From Rhodocyclaceae bacterium (GTDB taxonomy: Bacteria; Pseudomonadota; Gammaproteobacteria; Burkholderiales; Rhodocyclaceae), in assembly GCA_020445765.1 (NCBI GenBank), contig JAGRFY010000028.1, positions 39,992 through 103,991 on the forward strand: 64,000 nt of DNA, in the 5' to 3' direction. The notes beneath the pieces are model-generated. The model saw only the letters and a list, made by a program, of their open reading frames with translations, was not told the DNA's origin and made no database searches. Shown piece by piece: positions 9,424 through 21,247 of this stretch; positions within the stretch are counted from its first letter, which is position 1; every line of letters starts with the position of its first letter. The position numbers were made by a program, and so were the translations under genes.

Positions 9424-10274
9424 GCGAAGGTCTGATCGTAGTCGTTGCGATCCTGGTGTTCGTGGTGATCACGATCGCCAAGGGCGTTCGAATCATCCCG
9501 CAGGGCGAAGAGTGGATCGTCGAGCGTCTGGGCAAGTATCAGGAGACGCTGAAACCGGGCCTGCGGATCATCATTCCGTATATCGACAACGTCGCTTACA
9601 AGCTGGTCACCAAGGACATCATCCTGGACGTGCAGGAACAGGAGGTGATCACGCTGGACAACGCCGTGATCCTGGCCAACGCGGTGGCCTTCGTCAAAGT
9701 GACCGATCCGGTCAAGGCGGTGTATGGCGTTACCGACTTCGCCGAGGCGATCCGCAACCTGATCATGACCACCTTGCGCTCGATCATCGGCGAGATGGAA
9801 CTGGACCAGGCCCTGTCGTCGCGCGACAAGATCAAGGCGCGCCTGCGAGAGAGCATTGCCGACGAGGCGGTGGATTGGGGGCTCACGGTCAAGTCGGTGG
9901 AAATTCAGGACATCAATCCGTCGCAATCGATGCAGAAGGCGATGGAGATGCAGGCCGCGGCCGAGCGCGAGCGCAAGGCGATGGTGACCAAGGCTGAGGG
10001 CGAAAAGCAGTCGGCGATTCTCGAGGCGGACGCCCGCCTCGAGGCGGCCAAGCGCGATGCCAACGCCCAGGTCATGCTGGCCGAGGCGTCGGCGGAGGCG
10101 ATCCGCCGGGTTTCCAAGGCGATCGGCAGCGAGACGGCACCGGTCTACTACATGCTCGGCGAGCGCTATGTACAAGCGCTGCGGGCGCTGGGCGAGTCCG
10201 ACAATGCCAAGCTGGTTGTGCTGCCCGGCGATATTCGCGAGGCCCTGAAGGGGCTGTTCAGCCAGGCTCGTTGA
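9420..10274 (+). CDS. SPFH/Band 7 stomatin-like protein (paraslipin/QmcA type)
   Basis: This 284-residue membrane-anchored SPFH protein has an N-terminal hydrophobic anchor (about 3-22), a Band 7 domain beginning VRIIPQGEEWIVERLGKYQ, and a coiled-coil region rich in A/E/K (AAAERERKAMVTKAEGEKQ). Such proteins oligomerise into membrane microdomain scaffolds and protect or organise membrane proteases and NfeD partners. It is translationally coupled to the NfeD gene by ATGA. Its 3' end overlaps that of the convergent glycosyltransferase by 17 bases. Confidence 0.95.
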   Translation: MSEGLIVVVAILVFVVITIAKGVRIIPQGEEWIVERLGKYQETLKPGLRIIIPYIDNVAYKLVTKDIILDVQEQEVITLDNAVILANAVAFVKVTDPVKAVYGVTDFAEAIRNLIMTTLRSIIGEMELDQALSSRDKIKARLRESIADEAVDWGLTVKSVEIQDINPSQSMQKAMEMQAAAERERKAMVTKAEGEKQSAILEADARLEAAKRDANAQVMLAEASAEAIRRVSKAIGSETAPVYYMLGERYVQALRALGESDNAKLVVLPGDIREALKGLFSQAR

Positions 10275-11736
10275 CCGCCGCCGCGGCATAGCCGCGAAAT
10301 CCCCGCAGCAGGGTCAGATGGATGCGACGCTCGAAGTCGCGGTGGACCGGCACGATGCGTTCGCCCAGATCCTCGGCCGCGTCGAAGCGGTCGAGTACCG
10401 ACTGGTCGAGCGGATCACGGCTGACGAATAGCAGGTCGCGGCCTTTCGCGGCGGACAGGTCGGTGGTCAGCTGGTAGTGGTCGATGACCCGCCCCTGCGG
10501 GTTCCAGCTGGCATATTCCCTGGGGTCGAGGAAGTAGATCAGGTGGGCCAGCAGATCGCGGTCGGGCGCCACCAGGATCGCGTCCGGATGGGCTGCCAGT
10601 GCCGGTGCCACCGCCTGTGCCATTTCGTGCCAGCCTCGCGCGCGCTTGTACGGATCCTTGCCGCGGGTGATTTCGATATCGGCCATGCGGGCCACGTCGG
10701 GCCAGTGATATACCGCGCTTACCAGCAGCAGGTTGACCATGACTGCGGCTGCCACCGTGCGCCATCGCTGCCGGTCACCGAGCCAGCCGACGGTGAGCAC
10801 GATCCCGGCGACGAATGCCGGCGCCGCCCAGTTGCTGTTGGCGCCGCCGCGCAGCGCCTGGACGCTGACCAGCGCCAGCAAGGGCAGACTCATGCCCAGC
10901 AGCATCCGCCAGACCGGATCACGCACGCGCATGACGGTGCGTGCGATCGCCCACAGCATGCACAGGAACAGCAGCGGACCCATCGACAGCCACTGTCCGG
11001 CCAGGAATTCGCCGAGGTTGCTTCGGTCGCCCGGTTCGGCGTCGAGCTGGGTGATGTCCGCGGTGTGGCGAAAGGTCGGGAAATCGTGGCTCCAGTTCCA
11101 CCAAAGATTTGGTGCAAACACCAATAGTGCGATCAGGACGGCGACCCAGGGCCGTGGGCCGACGAGTGCGGTGCGTCCGCTGCCGCCGGCCAGCATCACC
11201 AGCAATGCCGACGGCAGGAAGGCCGCCATTGTGTACTTGGTGAGCAGGCCGAGGCCGACCACCAGTCCGAGCACCAGCCAGTGGCGCCAGCCGCCGTCCT
11301 CGTGCAGCGCATGCCACAGTGCGAGCATGCCCAGCGACCAGAACAGCAGGAGCGGCGCATCGGTGGACACGAACAGGCCGAGTGCGCCGACCAGCGGCAT
11401 CGTCAGGAATGCGAGACCCGACCAGAAGCCGACGCGATCGTCGAACATCAGCGAGCCGAGGCGGCAGATGATCAATGCGGCCAGCGGATAGCTCAGCAGC
11501 GATGGCAGCTTGATCGCCAGCAGACCGTCGCCGAACAGCGCGGTGCTGCCCGCGATCATCGCCGCGATTACCGGCGGCTTGGAAAAATAGCCCCAGTCGA
11601 GCGCCTTCGACCAGCCCCAGTAGTAGGCCTCGTCGACGTACAGGTCGATGCCCAAATGCTGGATCACCCACATCCGGTAGGCAGTCAGCAGAACCGCGAT
11701 CGCGGCCAGCGTCAGTGCCGGTCGGTCGAGAATCAT
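10258..11736 (-). CDS. GT39 (PMT_2/ArnT-like) membrane glycosyltransferase
   Basis: This 492-residue polytopic protein has about 10-11 hydrophobic segments. It shows the GT39 signature after the first helix: DLYVDEAYYWGWSKALDWGY with the acidic catalytic pair, then FSKPPVIA. Family members move a sugar from a polyprenyl-phosphate carrier to a lipid or protein acceptor on the periplasmic face. The soluble C-terminal tail (~100 residues) follows the last helix. The start ATG 11736 overlaps the stop of the upstream GT39 gene (ATGA). It is the last gene of a four-gene coupled operon. The acceptor is unknown. Confidence 0.9.
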   Translation of the reverse strand: MILDRPALTLAAIAVLLTAYRMWVIQHLGIDLYVDEAYYWGWSKALDWGYFSKPPVIAAMIAGSTALFGDGLLAIKLPSLLSYPLAALIICRLGSLMFDDRVGFWSGLAFLTMPLVGALGLFVSTDAPLLLFWSLGMLALWHALHEDGGWRHWLVLGLVVGLGLLTKYTMAAFLPSALLVMLAGGSGRTALVGPRPWVAVLIALLVFAPNLWWNWSHDFPTFRHTADITQLDAEPGDRSNLGEFLAGQWLSMGPLLFLCMLWAIARTVMRVRDPVWRMLLGMSLPLLALVSVQALRGGANSNWAAPAFVAGIVLTVGWLGDRQRWRTVAAAVMVNLLLVSAVYHWPDVARMADIEITRGKDPYKRARGWHEMAQAVAPALAAHPDAILVAPDRDLLAHLIYFLDPREYASWNPQGRVIDHYQLTTDLSAAKGRDLLFVSRDPLDQSVLDRFDAAEDLGERIVPVHRDFERRIHLTLLRGFRGYAAAAVNEPG

Positions 11737-13282
11737 GGCGCGTGCCGCCGCAGGGTGACGACACCACCCTCGACGCCCAGGGTGTCGTAATCGTCCTTGG
11801 GCACGCGGTCGATGCGCGTGACGGCGAGGCCGCCGGGCTCCGGTTGGCGGCGCGGCGTCACTGCCTGGCGATAGACGCTGAAGCTGGGTGCGGTATAGCT
11901 CAGCAGGGTCACCGGCTCGCCGGTCTCGCGCATCGCCAGCGCGGTGCGCTTGACCGGTCCCTGCGCGAGTTCGCCGGCCAGCGGCACCACGAACACCACC
12001 AGCAGCAGGCCCTGCAGGACACCGGCGCCGACCAGCGTGCGCCAGATCGTCGTGCGCCAGTAATGCACCACCGCCAGCCAGCAGGCGATGCCGCCGAAGG
12101 TGGCGAGGACGTAGAACGGCGTGGTTTCCTCAAGTGCGCGTCCAAGCTGGGCGCGGCTGTAGGCGTCGCCGGCCTGACTCGCCGCCAGGGCCGCGAGGAT
12201 CCACGGCAGCATGGCATAGACCGTCAACAGGATCGCCGGCGGCAGCCAGTGTGCCCAGGGTCGCTTGAGTTCGTCGCGGTGGGCGGCGATCAGCAGGAAC
12301 AGCGGCGTGCATCCGTACAGCACATAGTGCGGGAGCTTGGTACCCGAGAGGCTGAAGAAGGCGATGACGAAGGCGGCCCAGCACCACAGCAGTCGCCGCA
12401 CGCCGACGGCCAGGTCGGCGCGAAAGCCACGGATGGCCGCGAACAATGGCCCGGTCCAGGGCAATAGCAGCAGCGGCACCGTGAACAGGTAGTAGGCGAT
12501 GCCACCGCCGTGGCCTTCGAGGGTGCCGGAGAATCGCTCGACGTTGTGGCGAAGAATGAATCCGTCGATGAACAGCTGGCCGTGGATCTTCAATGCAGCC
12601 GCATACCAGGGCACTACCAGCAGCAGGAAGACGAGCCAGCCGAGCGGATCGGTGACGGATTTCAGCCAGCGTCGCCACTGCTTGCGCGAAGCGCAGTAGA
12701 GCAGGGTCACGGCGGCCGGGATCAGCAAGGCGATCGGACCCTTGGTGAGCGCGCCGAGGCCCATCCACATGAAGCTGCGCAGCAAGGGCGCGCGGCGGCC
12801 GGATTCGAGGTGTCGCCACGCGTCGAACAGGGTCAGCGCCAGCAGCAGGTTCAACAGCGCATCGGCGGTGGCGGCCCGGCCGATGATCATCGGCCCGAGC
12901 GAGGTCGACGCGATCGCCAGCGCGGCGAGCGCGGCATCGGCACCGAATCGCTGGCGGGCGAAGTGCCAGGTCGCATAGCACCAAGTGATTGCCGCCAGCG
13001 CCGATGGCAGCCGAAACGCCCATTCGCTGGGACCGAGCGCAAGGTAGGCGAGGGCTTGCAGCCAGTAGATCAGGATCGGCTTGTCGAAGCGGTGCTCGCC
13101 GTTGAGGTAGGTGGACAGGAAGTCGCCGCGCTCGAACATCTCGCGGGTGGCTTCCGAAAAAGCGCCTTCGTCGACGTCGAACAGAGGTGCTGCGCCGAGA
13201 CATAGCAGAAACATCGTCGGCGGCAGCAGGAATACCAGGATCCGGAACCAGTCCTTCCGCGAATCGAGGGCGACGGCGGGAA

Positions 13283-13286
<4 letters not shown>
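11733..13286 (-). CDS. ArnT-like GT39 glycosyltransferase
   Basis: This 517-residue membrane glycosyltransferase is similar to ArnT, the lipid A aminoarabinose transferase. The first periplasmic loop reads LFDVDEGAFSEATREMFERG with the DE catalytic motif, then LNGEHRFDKPILIYW. The membrane helices continue to about residue 440, with a soluble tail. The start is ATG 13286 because it overlaps the TGA of the preceding GT2 gene as ATGA; a longer frame upstream is only overlap with that gene. With the GT2 and flippase-like genes it looks like a lipid-linked sugar pathway. Lipid A modification is likely but not proven. Confidence 0.92.
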
Positions 13287-14334
<1,048 letters not shown>

Positions 14335-14338
<4 letters not shown>

Positions 14339-15258
14339 GGTGTCTTCGAAGTCCGGTTGGGGTCGGTTTCGGGGCGGGCCAGCCCGGCCATCCAGGCCAG
14401 CACGCCGGCCAGTACCGCACTGGCAATGACGAACAGGTGCAGTGCCAAAGCCGCCTGGAGGCCCTGTTCGAGCGCGATGCCGGACGGCAGCATCGCCGCC
14501 GCGGCACCGGCTTCGTAGGTACCGAAGCCGGCCACGCCCTGGACCGGAAGGATTGCGGCAAGCTCGGCGCCGAGGGCGCCGGCGGCACCGGTCGCCAGGC
14601 TGGCGGGCAGCAGTTGCGCCAGGACGTAGGCCTGGGTCGACAGCTTGACCGACCAGTTGGCGACCGTCCAGAGCCAACCCAGTCGTGCGTGTCGCGTCGA
14701 ATCGGCGAAGGCGTCTCGCAACCGGCCCAGGCGGGCGGCGATCGCCGACCCCTGGTGCCAGCGATGCGGGGCCCGGGCCCAGCGCGGCAGCCACAACGCG
14801 AGCCCGACCAGCAGCACGATGCCGGCCACGCGCCAGGCCGCCGGAAGCCCGGGCCATACCGCCGCGGTCAGGGCCGCGACGACGAATGCATCCTGCAGCC
14901 GGAACCAGAACAAGGAGGCGATCGCGCGCGGCAGCGAGGTCCCGAAATGCTGCCGCAGCAGCAAGGGAAAGGCCGCTTCGCCGCCGCGAAACGGCACCAG
15001 GTTGACCATTGCGTTATGGACCAGGACGATGCGCAGGCAGGTCAGGTAGCGGCCACCGGTGTCGCTGCGAAACTCGTCGCTGACCCGCAATGCACGAAGT
15101 GCGTAGCTCAACGCGAAGCCCGCCAGCGCGAGCCCTATCAGCCCGGGGCTGAAGCGACCGAGGCTGTCGCCGAGGGCGCGCCAGCGGCCGTCGCTTGCCA
15201 GCCAGGCCAGCAGGGCCAGGCTCAGCAGCAGTGCCAGCAGCCGTTTCAGCGATCGCAC
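14335..15258 (-). CDS. flippase-like membrane protein (UPF0104/LPG synthase TM domain family)
   Basis: This is a membrane protein of about 307 residues with ~8 hydrophobic segments of the lysylphosphatidylglycerol-synthase transmembrane family. The motifs VNLVPFRGGEAAFPLLL and LPVQGVAGFGTYEAGAAAAM are typical. Members are proposed to move polyprenyl lipids or to serve as non-catalytic membrane domains. I place the start at GTG 15258, just before the first helix (RSLKRLLALLLSLALLAWLA). ATG 15351 would add 31 non-hydrophobic residues and cannot be excluded. It is the first gene of the coupled operon with GT2 and two GT39 genes, and is divergent from purL. Confidence 0.85.
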
Positions 15259-15422
15259 GGCAGGCTCGCCGGCAAGGCTCGGGCGGCATCTCGGAAGCTC
15301 ATGGGCAACACGGACGTTCGCTGAAATCGAGGACGCTGGATTGTATCCCATGGGCTCGCCGCCAGCCCGTGGCGGGGCGCCTGGCGTGGCCGTGGCGGGC
15401 CGGCGGCGCGGTGCTGCTCGGG

Positions 15423-15428
15423 TATAAT
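15423..15428 (+). promoter_or_regulatory. consensus -10 box (TATAAT) for purL
   Basis: A perfect TATAAT lies 60 bases upstream of the chosen purL start. No TTGACA-like -35 is visible 16-18 bases upstream, so activity may depend on an activator. It also argues for the ATG 15488 start over an upstream in-frame ATG at 15455. Confidence 0.45.
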
Positions 15429-15487
15429 CCGCGCGTCCCGTTCCACCCGCGGAAATGCACGTTCCGCACCGAGCCCCGACACCGTCC

Positions 15488-18400
15488 ATGTCCCAGATCC
15501 TGACCCTGCGTGGCGCGCCGGCCCTGTCCGCGCCGCGTCTTTCCCGCCTTTCCAAGGAATTGCTGGCGGCGCTGCCCGGCCTGCGCTCGTGCGAGGCCGA
15601 GTTCGTCTATTTCGTGGAGACCCGCGAGGGCGATATCGACGGCGGGGCGATGTCGCGGCTGAAGGATCTGCTCGACGCGCATCCAGTCCATGACGAGGTG
15701 CCGGTCGGGACCTTGCTGTTGGTGACGCCGCGCCTCGGAACGATCTCGCCGTGGTCGTCCAAGGCCACCGACATCGTCCATCAGTGCGGATTCGATCAGG
15801 TCCTCAGGGTCGAGCGCGGCATTGCCTACCGCCTCGTGTCGCGTGCCCGTCTCGATGCCGGGCGGCGCAGCGCTGTCGCCGCGCTTCTGCACGACCGCAT
15901 GACCGAGTCGGTGCTCGATACGCTCGAAGACGCCGCCGGTCTGTTCCATCACTATTCGCCGCAGCCGCTCGAAACCATCGATCTGGCCGCAGGTGGCCGC
16001 GATGCGCTGGTCGGCGCCAACGCCTCGCTCGGCCTCGCCCTGTCGGAAGACGAGATCGACTATCTGGCCGAGCACTTCGCGGCCAGCGGGCGAGACCCGA
16101 CCGACGTCGAACTGATGATGTTCGCCCAGGCCAATTCCGAGCATTGCCGGCACAAGATCTTCAATGCCGACTGGGTGATCGACGCCGGTCCACGCGACAA
16201 GACCCTGTTCGGCATGATCCGCGAGACCCACCAGGCCCACCCCGGCGGCACCGTGGTCGCCTATTCCGACAATGCCTCGGTGATCGAAGGGGCGGTGGTC
16301 GATGCCTTCTACCCGGACGCGTCGGGCGAGTGGCGGTTTCGCGAGGAACTCACCCACGTCCTGGCGAAGGTCGAGACCCACAATCATCCGACGGCAATTT
16401 CGCCGTTTCCAGGCGCGGCCACTGGCGCCGGCGGCGAGATCCGCGACGAAGGTGCCACCGGCCGCGGTTCGCGCCCTAAGGCCGGACTGGCCGGTTTTTC
16501 GGTCTCGAACCTGAACATTCCCGGCTTCGAGCGCCCCTGGGAACAGGCCTACGGGCGCCCGGAGCGGATTGCCTCGCCGCTGCAGATCATGATCGAGGGC
16601 CCGATCGGAGCGGCCGCGTTCAACAACGAATTCGGGCGGCCGAATCTGGCCGGCTACTTCCGCAGCTTCGAACAGACGGTGATGGGTGAGGTGCGCGGTT
16701 ACCACAAGCCCATCATGATCGCCGGTGGCGTCGGCAACATTCGGGCGGATCAGAGCCTGAAGAAGGCGTTCGCGCCGGGCACCCTGCTGATCCAGCTCGG
16801 AGGTCCGGGCATGTTGATCGGCCTCGGAGGGGGTGCGGCCTCGTCGATGTCGACCGGCACCAACGCGGCCGATCTCGACTTTGCCTCGGTGCAGCGCGGC
16901 AACCCGGAGATCCAGCGCCGCTGCCAGCAGGTGATCGATGCCTGCTGGCAACGGGGCGAGGACAACCCGATCCTGTCGATTCACGACGTCGGTGCCGGCG
17001 GTCTGTCGAACGCAATGCCGGAACTGGCCGATTCGGCCGGCCTCGGCGCGCGCTTCGAATTGCGCGAGGTCGACATCGAAGAACCCGGCATGAGTCCGCG
17101 CGAGATCTGGTGCAACGAGTCGCAGGAGCGCTATGTGCTCGCGATCGCACCTGCCAGCCTTGACCTGTTCGAGCGCATCTGCCGGCGTGAGCGCTGCCCC
17201 TACGCCGTGCTCGGCGAAGCGAGCGCCGATGGCCGATTGCTGGTCACCGATCGACATTTCGACAATCGGCCGGTCGACATGGCGATGTCGGTGCTGCTCG
17301 GCAAGCCGCCGAAGATGACCCGCAACGTGTCGCGCCGGGCGACCCATCTGCCACCGTTCGACGTCACCGACCTCGAATTCGACGAAACCTGCCGACGGGT
17401 GCTGACGATGCCGTCGGTGGCGTCAAAGAACTTCCTGATCACGATCGGCGACCGCAGCGTCGGCGGCATGACCGCCCGCGACCAGATGGTCGGCCCGTGG
17501 CAGGTGCCGGTGGCCGACGTGGCAGTGACCACGATGAGCTTTCACGGTTATCGCGGCGAGGCCTTCGCCATGGGCGAGCGCACCACGCTGGCCTGCGTCG
17601 ATGCGCCCGCGTCCGGCCGTATCGCGATCGGCGAGGCGATCACCAACATCGCTGCTGCCGACGTCGCCGGACTCGGCGCGGTCAAGCTGTCGGCCAACTG
17701 GATGGCGGCGGCTGGCCATCGTGGCGAGGATGCAAAGCTGTTCGATACGGTCGCGGCGGTGTCCGCATTCTGCCGCGACGCCGGCTTGTCGATCCCGGTC
17801 GGTAAGGACTCGCTGTCGATGAAGACCGCGTGGCAGTCGGCCGGCGAGGCGCGTGAGGTGGTCGCACCGTTGTCGCTGATCGTCACTGCCTTTGCGCCGG
17901 TCGAAGACGTCCGGCGCACGCTCACGCCGCAACTGCGTTTCCCGCCCGACGAAGCCACCGAACTGTTGTTGATCGACCTCGGCCAGGGCCGTCAGCGCTT
18001 TGGCGGCTCGGCGCTGGCCCAGGCCTACGGTTCGGCCGGGGAACATGCGCCCGACGTGGATCCGAAGGACCTGGCCCGCTTCTTCGAATTGATCCAGCGC
18101 TATCGCGACGAAGGGCTGCTGCTGGCCTACCACGACAAGGGCGACGGCGGCCTGTTCGCGACCTTGTGCGAGATGGCCTTCGCATCGCGCTGCGGACTGT
18201 CGGTGATGCTCGACACGGTGTGCTACGACCCGTTCATGAACGATGTGGACGGCCTCGACAAGCGGCCGGACACCCTCAAGGGTCGCTTCCACGACCGGAT
18301 CTTCGGCGGTCTGTTCGCCGAGGAACTGGGCGCGGTGATCCAGATCCGCAGGGCCGACCGCGCGCGCATCACGGCGCCGTTGCGCGAGGCCGGGCTGGCC

Positions 18401-19423
18401 TATCATTTCATCGGCGAGCCCAACGACAAGGACGAGATCCGGCTGTGGCGCAACGCCAAGCTGATCTTCAGTGCGCCCCGCGTCGAGCTGCTCCGGCTGT
18501 GGTCGGAGACCAGCCACCGTATTGCCCGCCTGCGCGACGATGCCGACTGCGCCGACGAGGAATTCGAGGCACTGGCCGACCCTGCCAACCCGGGCCTCGG
18601 CGTGGCCATCGGCTTCGACGCCGGGCAGGACGTCGCGGCGCCGATGATCGCGACCGGCGCCCGCCCGCGGATTGCGATCCTGCGCGAGCAGGGGGTGAAC
18701 TCGCAGGCGGAAATGGCCGCCGCCTTCGCCCGTGCCGGCTTTGCACCGACCGATGTGCACATGACCGACCTGCAGTCCGGCCGCATCGACCTGGCCGACT
18801 TCCACGGGCTGGCGGCCTGCGGTGGCTTCTCCTACGGCGATGTGCTCGGTGCCGGCCAGGGTTGGGCGAAGTCGATCCTGTTCAACCCCCGGATGCACGA
18901 TCTCTTCGCCGGCTTCTTCGGCCGCGACGACACGTTCGCGCTGGGCGTGTGCAACGGATGCCAGATGATGGCGCACCTGGCGCCGATCATTCCGGGCGCC
19001 GCGCATTGGCCGCGCTTCCGCCGCAACCGCAGCGAACAGTTCGAGGCGCGCTTCGTGATGGTCGAGGTGCTCGCCAGCCCGTCGATCCTGCTGGCGGGCA
19101 TGGAAGGCAGCCGGATGCCGATCGTGGTGTCCCACGGCGAGGGACGGGCGGCGTTCGCGAGCGGCGCCGAGCCCGCGGCCGCCACACCATGCCTGCGCTA
19201 TGTCGAGAACGACGGGCGCGTGGCCGAGCGTTATCCGTTCAATCCCAATGGCTCGCCCGGCGGCTTGACCGGCTTCACCACGGCCGATGGCCGTTTCACG
19301 ATCATGATGCCGCACCCCGAGCGGACCGCGCGCACAGTCCAGATGAGCTGGGCGCCGGATTGGCTCGGAGAAGACTCGCCGTGGGCGCGAATGTTCGCCA
19401 ATGCCCGGGTCTGGCTGGGCTGA
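15488..19423 (+). CDS. purL: phosphoribosylformylglycinamidine synthase (FGAM synthetase)
   Basis: This is the large single-chain PurL of de novo purine synthesis (FGAR + Gln + ATP to FGAM). It is 1311 residues, close to the ~1295 of E. coli. Visible are the synthetase block [14 protein letters not shown], the ATP region [21 protein letters not shown], the second half with [16 protein letters not shown], and the C-terminal class I glutaminase with nucleophile Cys in [10 protein letters not shown] and the His in [10 protein letters not shown]. The start MSQILTLRG (ATG 15488) matches the family N-terminus better than the ATG 33 bases upstream. It is monocistronic and converges on the ProQ-domain gene. 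Confidence 0.98.
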   Translation: MSQILTLRGAPALSAPRLSRLSKELLAALPGLRSCEAEFVYFVETREGDIDGGAMSRLKDLLDAHPVHDEVPVGTLLLVTPRLGTISPWSSKATDIVHQCGFDQVLRVERGIAYRLVSRARLDAGRRSAVAALLHDRMTESVLDTLEDAAGLFHHYSPQPLETIDLAAGGRDALVGANASLGLALSEDEIDYLAEHFAASGRDPTDVELMMFAQANSEHCRHKIFNADWVIDAGPRDKTLFGMIRETHQAHPGGTVVAYSDNASVIEGAVVDAFYPDASGEWRFREELTHVLAKVETHNHPTAISPFPGAATGAGGEIRDEGATGRGSRPKAGLAGFSVSNLNIPGFERPWEQAYGRPERIASPLQIMIEGPIGAAAFNNEFGRPNLAGYFRSFEQTVMGEVRGYHKPIMIAGGVGNIRADQSLKKAFAPGTLLIQLGGPGMLIGLGGGAASSMSTGTNAADLDFASVQRGNPEIQRRCQQVIDACWQRGEDNPILSIHDVGAGGLSNAMPELADSAGLGARFELREVDIEEPGMSPREIWCNESQERYVLAIAPASLDLFERICRRERCPYAVLGEASADGRLLVTDRHFDNRPVDMAMSVLLGKPPKMTRNVSRRATHLPPFDVTDLEFDETCRRVLTMPSVASKNFLITIGDRSVGGMTARDQMVGPWQVPVADVAVTTMSFHGYRGEAFAMGERTTLACVDAPASGRIAIGEAITNIAAADVAGLGAVKLSANWMAAAGHRGEDAKLFDTVAAVSAFCRDAGLSIPVGKDSLSMKTAWQSAGEAREVVAPLSLIVTAFAPVEDVRRTLTPQLRFPPDEATELLLIDLGQGRQRFGGSALAQAYGSAGEHAPDVDPKDLARFFELIQRYRDEGLLLAYHDKGDGGLFATLCEMAFASRCGLSVMLDTVCYDPFMNDVDGLDKRPDTLKGRFHDRIFGGLFAEELGAVIQIRRADRARITAPLREAGLAYHFIGEPNDKDEIRLWRNAKLIFSAPRVELLRLWSETSHRIARLRDDADCADEEFEALADPANPGLGVAIGFDAGQDVAAPMIATGARPRIAILREQGVNSQAEMAAAFARAGFAPTDVHMTDLQSGRIDLADFHGLAACGGFSYGDVLGAGQGWAKSILFNPRMHDLFAGFFGRDDTFALGVCNGCQMMAHLAPIIPGAAHWPRFRRNRSEQFEARFVMVEVLASPSILLAGMEGSRMPIVVSHGEGRAAFASGAEPAAATPCLRYVENDGRVAERYPFNPNGSPGGLTGFTTADGRFTIMMPHPERTARTVQMSWAPDWLGEDSPWARMFANARVWLG

Positions 19424-19438
19424 CGACGACACACTCGC

Positions 19439-19858
19439 TCATTTGTTGTCGCGGGAGAAGCGTGCCGCCAGTTGCTGAAGCTTTTCGGTGCGGCGGCTTT
19501 CGGCGGCCTGCTCGCGCCTTTCCCGAGCCTCTTTCTCGCGGCGCTTGTTGCGTTCGTCGAGCATTCCCTGGGCGCGCTTGCGATGTTCGTCGTTGAGCGC
19601 GTCGGTCGCCTCGCCGGTCAGGTTGTAGCGGCGTCGCTCGCTGGCCATCGCCTTCAGGTAGCGCGTCGAACCGGTGTGCATGCGCAGGGCGGCTCGCAGC
19701 GTCTTGGCATCGATCTCGGGCACGGCAGCGGTGATTTCGCGGTCGATCCCGATCGCCAGCGGTCTCGCCTGTTCGATGACGGGGAACTGCTTCTGCAACT
19801 GCCTGAGGAGCTTGCGCGCAGCTTCCTTGGCGGGCGAGGCTTTGGCGTTTTCGGTCAT
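19439..19858 (-). CDS. ProQ/FinO-domain RNA chaperone
   Basis: This 139-residue protein has a ProQ/FinO RNA-binding domain at about 12-105 (LLRQLQKQFPVIEQARPLAIGI, then LRAALRMHTGSTRYLKAMA, then RRYNLTGEATDALNDEHRKRA). A highly charged helical tail (RKRAQGMLDERNKRREKEAR) follows. It lacks the C-terminal Tudor-like domain of enteric ProQ and so resembles the minimal FinO-domain form. It likely binds structured RNAs and 3' ends. The stop lies 15 bases from the convergent purL stop. Confidence 0.92.
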   Translation of the reverse strand: MTENAKASPAKEAARKLLRQLQKQFPVIEQARPLAIGIDREITAAVPEIDAKTLRAALRMHTGSTRYLKAMASERRRYNLTGEATDALNDEHRKRAQGMLDERNKRREKEARERREQAAESRRTEKLQQLAARFSRDNK

Positions 19859-20058
19859 CGGTGGCCTGCGTCGTCTTGCATTCGGGATCGGTCACCGCAA
19901 TTATGCCGGAGCCATCGGCTGTCAAATAGCCTCGCACGGCATCCCAGGCATGCAACTCGCTATCGCAGGCGCTCGAATCGAGGCGGGCATGCGCGGCGCC
20001 TGCGTCCATAGCGCCGGGTCGCGCTGCGCCTGGGTGGATTGTCGAAATTGGAGACCAA

Positions 20059-21141
20059 ATGCTGACGAGACGACTGGGTCGGCACCGACGCGTGCTTGCG
20101 TGGTGCCTTGGATGGTTGTCGATGATCTCTTGGTTGGGTGGCTGCGCGTCGCTTGAGTCGGAGAAACCAGAGTCGCGCCCGGTGCAGACCATGTGGCCGG
20201 CGCCGCCCGACCCGACGCGCTTCAAGTTCGTCACGGTCCTTCGCACCATCTCAGACATTCGCGCCGAGACCGAGGACGAGAGCCTGATGCGGACGCTCAC
20301 CGGCAAGAATCCGAGCGAAGAGATCGTCTACGAGAAACCCACCGCCCTGGCTGCGCGCCAGGGCCGCGTGTATGTGGCGGACCCGGAACGGTCGGCGGTG
20401 GTCGTCTTCGACGTGCCTCGGCGCCGGGTCTTCCGCTTCGGCACGCGCGAGCCCAATACGGTATCGCGGCCGAACGGGATCGCGCTCGACGATGAGGGCA
20501 AGGCCTATGTGCTCGATACCCGGCGCCAGACCGTGATGGTGTTCGACGGCCTCGGTCTGTTCCTGCGGTCGATCGGCAAGGAGAAGGATTTCGAGAAGCC
20601 GGTCAGCGTCGCCGTAAGCCGAAGCGGTGACCGCGTCTACGTGGTCGATCGTGGCAGTCTCAACGGAAGCGACCACAAGGTCGTGGTGTTCGACGCCAAT
20701 GGCGAGAAGCTGCGGGAGATGGGTCCCCGGGGCAAGCGCGAAGGCGAATTCAACATTCCGCTGGATGCGGCGATCACACCCGACGGATCGCTGGTCGTTC
20801 TCGATGCAGGGAATTTCCGCGTGCAGATTTTCGATTCCGAGGGCAATTTCGTCCGTGCTTTCGGTCGTGTCGGCAACGGGGTCGGACAGTTCTCGCGGCC
20901 TCGGGGGCTGGCCGTGGACGACGACGGCAACATCTACGTCTCCGACGCCAGCTTCAACAATGTCCAGATCTTCAACCCGGAAGGCGAACTGCTGATGGCG
21001 ATCGGTGGCACCGACATGCGCGGTGCCGCGGGCGAGTACGCCCTGGTCGGACCGCTGGCCGTCGACGAGAGAGGCTTTCTCTACGTCGGGGACCTGTTCT
21101 TCCGCAAGGTCGAAGTGTACCAGCGGATGTGGCGGAATTAG
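20059..21141 (+). CDS. NHL-repeat beta-propeller lipoprotein
   Basis: This 360-residue lipoprotein has an N-terminal basic/hydrophobic signal ending in LGGC with the lipidated Cys29. The mature part consists of six-bladed NHL-type repeats, recognisable from recurring blocks such as RPNGIALDDEGKAYVLDT, FNIPLDAAITPDGSLVVLDA, and RPRGLAVDDDGNIYVSDA. NHL propellers bind proteins or polysaccharide. Its partner here is a secreted pentaheme cytochrome 106 bases downstream, an arrangement that suggests a shared extracytoplasmic electron-transfer role (inference). GGAGACC precedes ATG 20059. Confidence 0.9.
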   Translation: MLTRRLGRHRRVLAWCLGWLSMISWLGGCASLESEKPESRPVQTMWPAPPDPTRFKFVTVLRTISDIRAETEDESLMRTLTGKNPSEEIVYEKPTALAARQGRVYVADPERSAVVVFDVPRRRVFRFGTREPNTVSRPNGIALDDEGKAYVLDTRRQTVMVFDGLGLFLRSIGKEKDFEKPVSVAVSRSGDRVYVVDRGSLNGSDHKVVVFDANGEKLREMGPRGKREGEFNIPLDAAITPDGSLVVLDAGNFRVQIFDSEGNFVRAFGRVGNGVGQFSRPRGLAVDDDGNIYVSDASFNNVQIFNPEGELLMAIGGTDMRGAAGEYALVGPLAVDERGFLYVGDLFFRKVEVYQRMWRN

Positions 21142-21247
21142 TCGAATGGAATGCTCCGGGCCGATGGCATGAGCCTTGCTACTTCTTTGGCGACCGGTGG
21201 TGGGCCCAGAGGGGATGCCCGCCCCCGCTTTCCAGGGGAGATCAGGA

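Noticed and set aside
15342-15347. Minus-strand TACAAT as a -10 box for the flippase-like operon
   Set aside because: There is no matching -35, and it depends on which start codon is used.
17423-19432. 669-codon open frame antisense to purL
   Set aside because: Same kind of GC-driven shadow opposite a conserved enzyme.
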